From positions 1-46,159 of the forward strand of contig CALUOT010000017.1 in the NCBI GenBank assembly GCA_944322355.1: DNA of 46,159 nucleotides, written 5' to 3'. Within the stretch, counting starts at the first letter, position 1; every line of letters starts with the position of its first letter. Both the position numbers and the translations under genes were made by a program. A model generated the notes under the pieces. That model saw only the letters and a program-made list of their open reading frames with translations, did no database searches and was not told where the DNA came from. This DNA is from an uncultured Bacteroides sp. (GTDB taxonomy: Bacteria; Bacteroidota; Bacteroidia; Bacteroidales; Bacteroidaceae). This document shows positions 32,551 through 39,656 of the stretch, piece after piece.

Positions 32551-32633
32551 AAAACATCGTATGTTTTTTCCTGAAAGATAGTATCTTTTGGTCCAAAACA
32601 TCGTATGTTTTGCATCGGAAGATACGTTGTTTT
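32551..32633. repeat. Array G: 22-bp palindromic mini-array
   Basis: Four units at exact 22-base spacing (32551, 32573, 32595, 32617), each 6-base arm, 5-base centre, 6-base arm and 5-base spacer. Units 1 and 3 are AAAACA-TCGTA-TGTTTT; unit 2 is GAAAGA-TAGTA-TCTTTT; unit 4 is degenerate. It begins 6 bases upstream of operator site 2, between that operator and the susD end. Array H near mutS uses the same arm types. Confidence 0.85.
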
Positions 32634-32671
32634 TATGGCGAAAAGATTTTATGTATGGCGATAAAACAAAA

Positions 32672-32723
32672 CCCTTCCTTGACTCTCTTTCAGGCCGTCG
32701 GCTGAAAGGAGAGCAAGGAAGGG
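32672..32723 (-). terminator. Terminator after susD
   Basis: A long imperfect stem pairs 32672-32693 (CCCTTCCTTG...TTTCAG) with 32702-32723 (CTGAAAG...AAGGAAGGG) over an 8-base loop. On the minus strand it is followed by GGGTTTTGTTTT. It ends the susC-susD transcript; array G lies beyond it. The gap 32444-32793 contains only site 2, array G and this hairpin. Confidence 0.75.
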
Positions 32724-32793
32724 AAATGAGGAACAATTCAGGAGTATATATGTGTAAATTTAGCTGAATATTAAATAACAATAAATTCTTAGA

Positions 32794-34392
32794 CTATCGA
32801 TATGCCTCATTTTGTTCATATAATCCATCTTTCACTCTCATCTGATTTTCAGGAATAGGATAAATATACATCTCGTCTTTCACGTTTTGTGCATAAAATA
32901 GGATGTCTTCATTTACTGTTCCTGTTTCTTCATCAGTTGCGTATCTGACAAACATATCCCGGATAGCTTGTAGATTATTATGCCGCACCAAGTCATGCCA
33001 GCGTATACCTTCGAAAGCTAATTCTAAACGACGCTCTCGTTCAACATATTCTTGAAATTCTTCATTGCTGCAAGTCGGTATCGGGTCCATTCCAGCACGG
33101 GTACGAATCCGATTGACCATTTCCAACCCTTCTGCCGTTGGACCCACAATTTCTGCATACATCAGCATAACATCTTCCAAGCGAATTAAGGGGAAATTTA
33201 TGGGCCAATCGTTATAATCTACTATTGAATTGTCTATATCGCTATAACCTAATGCAGCCCGTTTCATCTTGTGTTCCAAAAACTTGATATAGAAATCTTC
33301 ACCTGTATATTGAATAGGCGTTTCTCCGTCGGTATTTACGAATTTAGTCGTATCAATTGTAGCTACACAGCGGATATCCATTTCTCCAACGGCATTTTTT
33401 TTCTGAAATTCCTCACTCAATGAACGTTCACAATATAATTTGTTTCCAAATATGCGTACAGTAGTATAAGCAGAATACAGTGTAGGACAAGATTCAAAGA
33501 CCATTGGATTACCTAATCCAGTTCCTCCATTCTGATATTGAATTTCGAAAATATGATACTTATTGTCGTTGTCACTTATCCAAATGCGTTGCCATTCATC
33601 GGCTGTTTTTGCCCAATACTTTCCAGTTTCATCTGCATAATCAATTACCTCTTTAAACAAATTTTTAGCTAAGTCTTTTTTAGAAGTATCATTTAATGGA
33701 AATCCGGCCATTGTTAAATAAACCCTACCTAATAAGGCTTTAGCGGCGATTTGCGTAGCATGACCTATTGTTTCTTTACCCAAATAGTTAATAGGAGCAT
33801 TATTTAAATCAGTACAAGCTATTTCTAAATCAGGTATAATAACTTGTTCATAAACCTCTTTAGCTTCCGACTGTCCAATCATTAAAGATTCTTCTTGTGT
33901 TACCACCTGAGTTACAATAGGAATCCGGCCAAAGTAACGTACCAAATCAAAATAAGCTAATGCACGCAGGAAATGAGCTTCAGCGATATACTGCGTTTTA
34001 ATATCTTCATCACTAAATTCTATCTCCGCAATTTTTTCAAGAAACATATTAGCATTAGCTATTAACTTGTAATAATCATCCCAGGCATCGCTCAATATTG
34101 CCAAATTTGTTATGTTTCTCTCAAAACGACCGATAGATACAAAATCACGTTGCGCTCCGTCACTCTCTTCGTATGTATTATCTGAACGGTCTTCAGACAT
34201 AATCAACGTATACTTCGATATGGGGAGTAAATCGTGATAAAGTCCTGTTAAAGCTTGGTCTAATTGCCCTTCTGTTTTATAGAAGGTATCTGTTGTTTGT
34301 GCATTTTCCAATTCAACATCTAAAAAATCGCTACAAGCCATAAATAATAAAGCACTTAATATAGCTATAGCCGTATTAATCTGTTTTATCAT
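32794..34392 (-). CDS. SusD-family starch/glycan-binding outer membrane lipoprotein
   Basis: 532 residues. The signal MIKQINTAIAILSALLFMAC ends in a lipobox; the sequence SDFLDVELENAQTTDTFYKT follows. The N-terminal SusD-like region (LALAYFDLVRYFGRIPIVTQ-type helix bundle, here HFLRALAYFDLVRYFGRIPI near 145) and the C-terminal RagB/SusD region (PLIRLEDVMLMYAEI near 410, MVNRIRTRAGMDPIP, RRLELAFEGIRWHDLVRHNN) are both clear. It binds glycan at the cell surface and caps its SusC partner, which lies 15 bases upstream in the operon. AT-rich codon use contrasts with genes further left. Ligand not known. Confidence 0.93.
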   Translation of the reverse strand: MIKQINTAIAILSALLFMACSDFLDVELENAQTTDTFYKTEGQLDQALTGLYHDLLPISKYTLIMSEDRSDNTYEESDGAQRDFVSIGRFERNITNLAILSDAWDDYYKLIANANMFLEKIAEIEFSDEDIKTQYIAEAHFLRALAYFDLVRYFGRIPIVTQVVTQEESLMIGQSEAKEVYEQVIIPDLEIACTDLNNAPINYLGKETIGHATQIAAKALLGRVYLTMAGFPLNDTSKKDLAKNLFKEVIDYADETGKYWAKTADEWQRIWISDNDNKYHIFEIQYQNGGTGLGNPMVFESCPTLYSAYTTVRIFGNKLYCERSLSEEFQKKNAVGEMDIRCVATIDTTKFVNTDGETPIQYTGEDFYIKFLEHKMKRAALGYSDIDNSIVDYNDWPINFPLIRLEDVMLMYAEIVGPTAEGLEMVNRIRTRAGMDPIPTCSNEEFQEYVERERRLELAFEGIRWHDLVRHNNLQAIRDMFVRYATDEETGTVNEDILFYAQNVKDEMYIYPIPENQMRVKDGLYEQNEAYR

Positions 34393-34407
34393 GATAAAAT
34401 CCTCCCT

Positions 34408-37400
34408 TTAAAATGTTAAGTTTACACCGAGTGAATAAGTACGAGCCTGTGGATAAGCTCCATAATCATAATCACCACCCGAACCTCCGTTATTTGATTC
34501 GGGAGAATAGCCACCATAATAGCTATCCCACATGAATACATTTTCTACAGATAAATAGACACGTGCATAACTAATAAATCGACGAACTGGAATCTGATAG
34601 CCTAATGTAATGTTTTTAATCTTTATAAAATCGGAGTCATACAACCAACGTGTGTCATACAGACTGCTTGTCGTAGTGCTGAATATAGAAGGTGTTTTCC
34701 CATCTCCCGGTTCTTCTTCCGAACGCCACATATTTCGCCAACGTCCCAATGTATTACTTCCAATACCCATACCTGGTCGGTCTATTGCTCGTCCTATCAA
34801 ACCATAAATTTTGCCTCCGGCTTGTCCCGTTACTAATACAGATAAATCAAAATTCTTATATTTGAATGTATTAGTCATACCGAATGTGAAGTCAGGTGTC
34901 GGATGTCCTACGTAAGTCCGGTCATTCTCATCAATTACTCCATCTTTATTCACATCTTCGTAACGAACATCACCAACCTTTTGACCTTCCATTTTAGGTA
35001 TATTGGGATTATCTATCTCAGCCTGAGTTTGATAAACTCCGATAGCATTATACATATAATACTCTTTCAGAGGCTTGCCTACCTGCAATACCTGTGTATT
35101 TGAATATCCGGTATAAACTGTTGTATTATTATTCCCTAAGCTGACTACTTTATTTTTATTATATCCGAAATTCAAAGAAGTAGACCATGAAAATTTTCCT
35201 ACGATATTTTGTGTAGACAATTCCACTTCTAATCCCTTATTTTCTATACTACCAATATTATCCCATGATGTCGTATAACCTAATAGAGAAGGTACAGAAA
35301 CCTTGTAAAGCAAATCTTTGGTGGTCTTTACGTAATAATCAGCCGATAAATAAATTCGATTATTAAACATTCCCAAATCAAAAGCGACATTCCAACTATG
35401 TGTTTTTTCCCAACCTAAATCAGGATTGGCGCCTGATGCAGGAATAAAACCAGAAGATAAGCTACCATTGAATGAATAATTCGCCCCTGAAAGAATGCTC
35501 AATGCTGCATCACTCGGTATTGAGTTATTTCCATTCATACCCCAACTTCCACGCAGTTTCAATAAATTGACAAACATATCTTCAGGCCAAAAAGCTTCGT
35601 TAGAAATACGCCATGCAGCAGAAACGGCCGGGAACCATCCCCAACGGGCATTTCTACCAAATTTAGACGAACCATCCCGGCGAAGACTGGCCGTCAACAA
35701 ATAGCGATCGTTATAATCATATTGAACACGTCCAAAATAAGATAATAAACGGATTGGATTATCTAAATCAGCTTCACCTTTCGTTAACGTAGCATAGGAC
35801 ATATCAAATACTTCTATCGAATTATTAGGGAATTTGGAGGCAGATAAAGCTGAAGAGGACCCCTTAGTAGACTCTACCGAATATCCCAACATCGCATTGA
35901 TTGTATGTTTTCCGATTTCTTTATTATAATATAACAAAGCTTGAAACATCATATCGTTTACTGTACTGTTACTTCTGGAGGCATTTGTGTTGACCCCTTC
36001 TCCTTGACTCCAATATTTGGTTACAGAACTTGGAACAAATGTTCTATTTTCTTCTGCATGGTAATTCCATGAACCGGTAACTTCCGCTTTAAAACCTTTA
36101 CCCAAATCTGCTTGTAAATAAGCCGATGTATTAATACGATAAACATCCGTAGCATTAGTCGACTGTTTCATGTATTCCACTGGGCTAACAGCACCGCCAG
36201 CCCATAAATATCTATCGTGAGGTTCAACACCTGTTAAAAGTCCAGCATCAGGTTCCACTACTGGAGTGATAGAAAGGACTATATGAGATTCTGCATCTTT
36301 TCCATCTACACGGCCCCCATTAGCCCAAGAAACAGAGGGAGCTACAGATAAACCCACTTTAACACGATCAGTCAATTTGGATTCTATATTGGCTCTTACA
36401 TTTAAGCGACTGTAATCCGTGCCTGTAGCTATACCTTCTTGATCCAAATAACCCAAAGAAAAACGATAATTAGTCTTTTCTGTTCCACCTGAAACGGAGA
36501 CTTGGTAATCTTGCATCAAGGCGGTACGATAGAACTCATCTTGCCAATCAATGAATTGAAGTCCTCCGTAATTAGGTTGGCTCCAACGAGGGTCAAGCAT
36601 GCAGTTATAGTCCACTCCACCTATTATGGCTTCCCGTGTTGCCCAATCGTCATTTATTGTGGCTCCTTGTGCTCCATATTTTTGTACATAGTTATTATTA
36701 TTATAGTAGGTTTTTAAATCAATCCACTCTTCTCCTGACAGCAAGTCCATCTTTCTTTCTAATTGTTGTAAACCTACACTGGCAGAAAAGTCTACTTTAA
36801 TTTTTCCTTCTTTTCCCTTTTTTGTTGTAACCAATACTACGCCATTCGCTCCACGTGAGCCATAAATAGCCGATGAAGAAGCATCTTTCAAGACCTCTAT
36901 AGATTCTATATCACTAGGATTCAAGCTATTCAAGTTATCAATAGGAATTCCATCCACTACATATAATGGATCTGAATCAGCATTAATGGAAGCTGCTCCA
37001 CGAACACGAATTTGAATATCTTTTCCTGGTTCACCGGAAGTGGAACGTATTTCCACACCGGCCATCTGACCTTGAAGAGCAGAAGTCACCGTTGAAATGG
37101 GACGATCACCTAATTTCTTGGCATCTACTTTGGCTACAGCTCCTGTAACGCTACCTTTCTTTTGTACGCCATAACCTATCGCAACAACTTCCTCCAACAT
37201 TTCAGCACTCTCCTCCAATGTTATATGAAAATCTGTTTTTCCTTTAACTGGTAGATTTACAGTTTTGTAACCTACGAAACTGATTTCCAACGTAGCATCT
37301 TCCGGCACATTGGACAACACGAATTTACCGTCCATGTCAGTAATCGTACCATTACCGGTACCTTTCACCATGACACTGGCACCAATCACACTCATGCCCG

Positions 37401-37545
37401 TACCATCGAGCACCGTACCTGAGATACTCTTGCCTTGCGCGTGCGCCATCCCTATGGATAGCACGAGTAGCATGGCAGAGAAGAACATGCGCTGTAGCAC
37501 TGAATGGCTGCGCATCAGAATAGAAATAACTTTTCTGTCTTTCAT
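34408..37545 (-). CDS. SusC-family TonB-dependent outer membrane transporter
   Basis: 1045 residues. After the signal (LVLSIGMAHAQGKS) comes a carboxypeptidase-like regulatory domain (SISGTVLDGTGMSVIGASVM to about 115), then the plug (EVVAIGYGVQKKGSVTGAVA, GDRPISTVTSALQGQMAGVE, IRIRGAASIN-type segment read as IQIRVRGAASINADSDPLYV) and a 22-strand barrel ending ARTYSLGVNLTF with a terminal Phe. It lacks the extra STN domain that marks sigma/anti-sigma controlled members, which agrees with control by a two-component-type regulator. It imports oligosaccharides with TonB energy. It forms an operon with susD and carries operator site 3 upstream. Confidence 0.95.
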   Translation of the reverse strand: MKDRKVISILMRSHSVLQRMFFSAMLLVLSIGMAHAQGKSISGTVLDGTGMSVIGASVMVKGTGNGTITDMDGKFVLSNVPEDATLEISFVGYKTVNLPVKGKTDFHITLEESAEMLEEVVAIGYGVQKKGSVTGAVAKVDAKKLGDRPISTVTSALQGQMAGVEIRSTSGEPGKDIQIRVRGAASINADSDPLYVVDGIPIDNLNSLNPSDIESIEVLKDASSSAIYGSRGANGVVLVTTKKGKEGKIKVDFSASVGLQQLERKMDLLSGEEWIDLKTYYNNNNYVQKYGAQGATINDDWATREAIIGGVDYNCMLDPRWSQPNYGGLQFIDWQDEFYRTALMQDYQVSVSGGTEKTNYRFSLGYLDQEGIATGTDYSRLNVRANIESKLTDRVKVGLSVAPSVSWANGGRVDGKDAESHIVLSITPVVEPDAGLLTGVEPHDRYLWAGGAVSPVEYMKQSTNATDVYRINTSAYLQADLGKGFKAEVTGSWNYHAEENRTFVPSSVTKYWSQGEGVNTNASRSNSTVNDMMFQALLYYNKEIGKHTINAMLGYSVESTKGSSSALSASKFPNNSIEVFDMSYATLTKGEADLDNPIRLLSYFGRVQYDYNDRYLLTASLRRDGSSKFGRNARWGWFPAVSAAWRISNEAFWPEDMFVNLLKLRGSWGMNGNNSIPSDAALSILSGANYSFNGSLSSGFIPASGANPDLGWEKTHSWNVAFDLGMFNNRIYLSADYYVKTTKDLLYKVSVPSLLGYTTSWDNIGSIENKGLEVELSTQNIVGKFSWSTSLNFGYNKNKVVSLGNNNTTVYTGYSNTQVLQVGKPLKEYYMYNAIGVYQTQAEIDNPNIPKMEGQKVGDVRYEDVNKDGVIDENDRTYVGHPTPDFTFGMTNTFKYKNFDLSVLVTGQAGGKIYGLIGRAIDRPGMGIGSNTLGRWRNMWRSEEEPGDGKTPSIFSTTTSSLYDTRWLYDSDFIKIKNITLGYQIPVRRFISYARVYLSVENVFMWDSYYGGYSPESNNGGSGGDYDYGAYPQARTYSLGVNLTF

Positions 37546-37608
37546 ATTCTACATTTTAAGTTAAACAAGAAATTAAATAATTATATAATGATAATACCTA
37601 TTTGCCGG

Positions 37609-37675
37609 CAAAAGTAATTTTCCTTTTTGAACTAGATATGGACTGTGGTTCAAATGCATGGACTACAGTTCAAAA
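37609..37675 (-). promoter_or_regulatory. Paired operator and promoter (site 3) upstream of susC
   Basis: ATGGACTGTGGTTCAAAT (37638-37655) and ATGGACTACAGTTCAAAA (37658-37675) are direct repeats 20 bases apart. The minus-strand -7 box TACTTTTG is at 37616-37609, and the operator begins 29 bases from its outer end, the same geometry as sites 1 and 2. This puts the locus under one activator, whose gene is not in this window. Confidence 0.85.
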
Positions 37676-37807
37676 TAGCTTTAGAAGTATTTTTGAGTGG
37701 GGTGAATGTGGATACTATATAAATAGAAAATTCTATTGTTTATTATAAATCTCTCTAAAAACTCATGTTATCATTCGGAAACATTTTGTATGAATCGTTG
37801 TAAAAGA

Positions 37808-37827
37808 AGCGGGGAATCGCTTTTTTT
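37808..37827 (+). terminator. Possible terminator in front of the Rpn fragment
   Basis: AGCG (37808-37811) pairs with CGCT (37818-37821) and is followed by T7 to 37827. The stem is short, so this is tentative. The rest of 37546-37848 contains operator site 3 and AT-rich sequence with nothing else recognised. Confidence 0.35.
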
Positions 37828-37848
37828 GCAGAAATAATAGGATAGCTT

Positions 37849-38076
37849 ATGATGGACAATGACAGCTATACCGACAAATACGTGAACCGTGACTGGAAAA
37901 ACACCATCGATACGGCCGTGTCCAAAGCGAAAAGTGAAGGACGTGAAGCGGGACTGGTGGAAGGCGAACAAAATAAGCAAAAGGAGATAGCCCGTAGCAT
38001 GAAAGCGGATGCTCTTCCCATAGAGACCATTGCCCGTTATACCGGACTTTCTCCGGAAGAAATCATTGTTCTATAA
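37849..38076 (+). pseudogene. C-terminal fragment of an Rpn-family (PD-(D/E)XK) nuclease
   Basis: 75 residues: RDWKNTIDTAVSKAKSEGRE, then GLVEGEQNKQKEIARSMKAD and LPIETIARYTGLSPEEI. This matches the charged, helical C terminus of Rpn recombination-promoting nucleases, often annotated as putative transposases. Full-length proteins are about 270-320 residues. The PD-(D/E)XK catalytic domain is missing; no remnant of it is visible upstream, where the sequence is AT-rich. It lies at the edge of the SusC/SusD locus, and it may mark a recombination or insertion boundary. It could also be a short expressed protein, but no RBS or promoter is apparent. Confidence 0.75.
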
Positions 38077-38133
38077 AAGTCAACGTCCATTAATCTTTAC
38101 ATATTTACAAGCTATCCCTTACATGGGAAAAAC

Positions 38134-38214
38134 AAGGTTACTACCCTAAGGGTCGAATGTTAGTAACCTAGAGGGGTAATGTTAGTAACCTTCGGCCCGA
38201 ATGTTAGTAACCTT
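38134..38214. repeat. Array E: 22-bp palindromic mini-array (same family as A)
   Basis: Four units with exact 22-base spacing (38134, 38156, 38178, 38200). The first is inverted (AAGGTT-ACT-ACCCTA); the next three are AATGTT-AGT-AACCTA or AACCTT with 7-base spacers GAGGGGT and CGGCCCG between them. Reverse-complemented it equals array A with ACT in place of GCA: arms AAGGTT/AACATT and spacers such as CGGGCCG. It lies just past the Rpn fragment in a 702-base gap that otherwise holds two small RNA genes. Confidence 0.9.
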
Positions 38215-38350
38215 CCGGAGGCAGCCTCAGAAGGTCTTCTGAACGGGGTCAGGAAAAAGGTATTCGGAATAGTTATAAATATAAACAAAGAATAACGGAA
38301 GAGTCATTTCGGAACTTTGCAAACATTCTGTTGACAAAACATACAGGCAT

Positions 38351-38413
38351 AAAAAAAGGAGTACCGCTGTACTCCAACCTTTTATTAACCTTAAATCTAA
38401 TACTATGAAAACA
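38351..38413 (-). ncRNA. Predicted small RNA, copy 1
   Basis: On the minus strand there is a full promoter: TTTG (38449-38446), 19 bases, TACCTTTG (38426-38419). About 45 bases downstream is a terminator hairpin with 7-bp stem GGAGTAC/GTACTCC (38358-38375) and a T7 run (38357-38351). The predicted transcript is about 63 nt. It contains a conserved stretch with TTAGATTTAAGGTTAA before the hairpin. Copy 2 is about 190 bases to the right. The start point is estimated from the -7 box. A short ORF on the opposite strand (MKTRC...) is probably incidental. Confidence 0.7.
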
Positions 38414-38544
38414 CGATGCAAAGGTACGCACTTTTGGGAGACTAACAAATAATAGGGGAATAAAAAACTGTTTTATAACATGTTTTAAGAGGCGTTGCTA
38501 ACTTGTTAAGAAAATCGGGTTATTCCGACGTTACGTATGGGCAT

Positions 38545-38607
38545 AAAAAAAGGAGTACCGCTGTACTCCAACCTTTGTTAACCTTAAATCTAATACTATG
38601 AAAAACA
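38545..38607 (-). ncRNA. Predicted small RNA, copy 2
   Basis: Same design as copy 1: TTTG (38643-38640), exactly 19 bases, TATCTTTG (38620-38613), then about 63 nt ending in hairpin GGAGTAC/GTACTCC (38552-38569) and a T7 run (38551-38545). The transcribed parts of the two copies are nearly identical, while the bases between promoter boxes differ. This suggests that the RNA, not the promoter spacer, is conserved. Probably a member of a repeated Bacteroides sRNA family, which I cannot name. Confidence 0.7.
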
Positions 38608-38778
38608 CAGTGCAAAGATACAGGTTTATCTCATACTTGCAAAAAAAAGGGGGAAATTTCTCGGTTTTATAACAAATTTTAGTTGATGTGGCCATTTTTT
38701 TTTATGCATGGGGGAATTATATAAGGTGGTTATAGATAATTTGTACTATCTTTGTTGCCCATTCTTTAATTCAAAGGT

Positions 38779-39573
38779 ATGATGAACAAACTGTATGTGT
38801 TAATAGTAGCTCTTGTGCTTATTGGAAGTACTTTTTCCTGTACCGGAGGTAAGGAGAAGATTACTCCGCAGGAACCGGATGAATATGATGTATTTCTGTT
38901 GATTGGACAATCGAATATGGCCGGGCGAGGAACTATGTTGGAAAGCGATAAGAAAGTGATAGAAGGTGTTTGGCTATTGAATGATACGGCAGGTATTGAG
39001 CAAGCAATTCCTCCATTGAACAAATATTCAACCATTCGCAAAGATCTGTCTATGCAACAAATTTCGTTAGCTGATAATTTTTCACGGAAGCTTCATCAGC
39101 TTACAGGGCGAAAAATCTTGTTGGTGGTAAATGCTCGGGGTGGTTCGTCCATTCGGTCGTGGATGCCCGCCGCTTCTCAAGGTTATTGGGGCCAAGCCGT
39201 ACACAGGACGCAACAGGCTTTGAAATATGGTAAGTTGAGAGGAATCTTGTGGCATCAAGGGGAAACGGATAGTGAAAATGCTTCATCTTTCTATATGGAT
39301 AGTTTGAAGGTTATGGTTGCTGCGTTGCGGGATACTTTGCAGGCGGAAGCCGTGCCTTTTATTGCCGGTGAGATAGCACCGTGGCATGTCAATCGGGAGA
39401 GGTTTAATCCGGTTATACATAAGATAGGGGAGCAGATTCCTCATTCTGCATGGGTGTCTAGTGAAGGATGTACTCCATTGAGGGATGACCGTGATCCTCA
39501 TTTCAGTCGGGATGGGCAAATGTTGCTTGGCGAGCGGTATGCGGAGAAAATTTATCAGCTGATTTACCGATAA
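38779..39573 (+). CDS. Sialate O-acetylesterase-like carbohydrate esterase lipoprotein (SASA/DUF303, CE6-like)
   Basis: 264 residues. Signal MMNKLYVLIVALVLIGSTFSC with lipobox TFSC; the second ATG (38782) is an equal candidate. The SASA domain is complete: DVFLLIGQSNMAGRGTM holds the catalytic Ser (near residue 49), VNARGGSSIRSWMP and LWHQGETDSEN are the conserved middle blocks, and DPHFSRDGQMLLGERYAE has the Asp and His. It removes acetyl groups from xylan or other sugars. It is separated from the SusC/SusD locus by 1.2 kb, but its function fits; whether it is co-regulated is not shown. A -7 box TATCTTTG lies at 38747-38754. Confidence 0.85.
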   Translation: MMNKLYVLIVALVLIGSTFSCTGGKEKITPQEPDEYDVFLLIGQSNMAGRGTMLESDKKVIEGVWLLNDTAGIEQAIPPLNKYSTIRKDLSMQQISLADNFSRKLHQLTGRKILLVVNARGGSSIRSWMPAASQGYWGQAVHRTQQALKYGKLRGILWHQGETDSENASSFYMDSLKVMVAALRDTLQAEAVPFIAGEIAPWHVNRERFNPVIHKIGEQIPHSAWVSSEGCTPLRDDRDPHFSRDGQMLLGERYAEKIYQLIYR

Positions 39574-39614
39574 GCATGGAGAGGGAGATAGACGGGCTTT
39601 TCCGGGAAAAATTG

Positions 39615-39622
39615 TATCTTTG
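39615..39622 (+). promoter_or_regulatory. -7 element for mutS
   Basis: TATCTTTG matches TAnnTTTG and lies 34 bases before the mutS ATG. No good -33 box is visible 19-21 bases upstream. Confidence 0.45.
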
Positions 39623-39656
39623 TACTGATTTTGAATATTGATAAGCAACTTACCTC

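Noticed and set aside
37849-38076. Active transposase or insertion sequence
   Set aside because: Only the C-terminal tail of an Rpn-type protein is present and no inverted terminal repeats or target duplications were seen.
38401-38670. Short peptides starting ATGAAAA on the plus strand beside each sRNA copy
   Set aside because: The two peptides diverge after a few residues while the minus-strand promoter and hairpin are conserved, so an RNA gene explains the duplication better.
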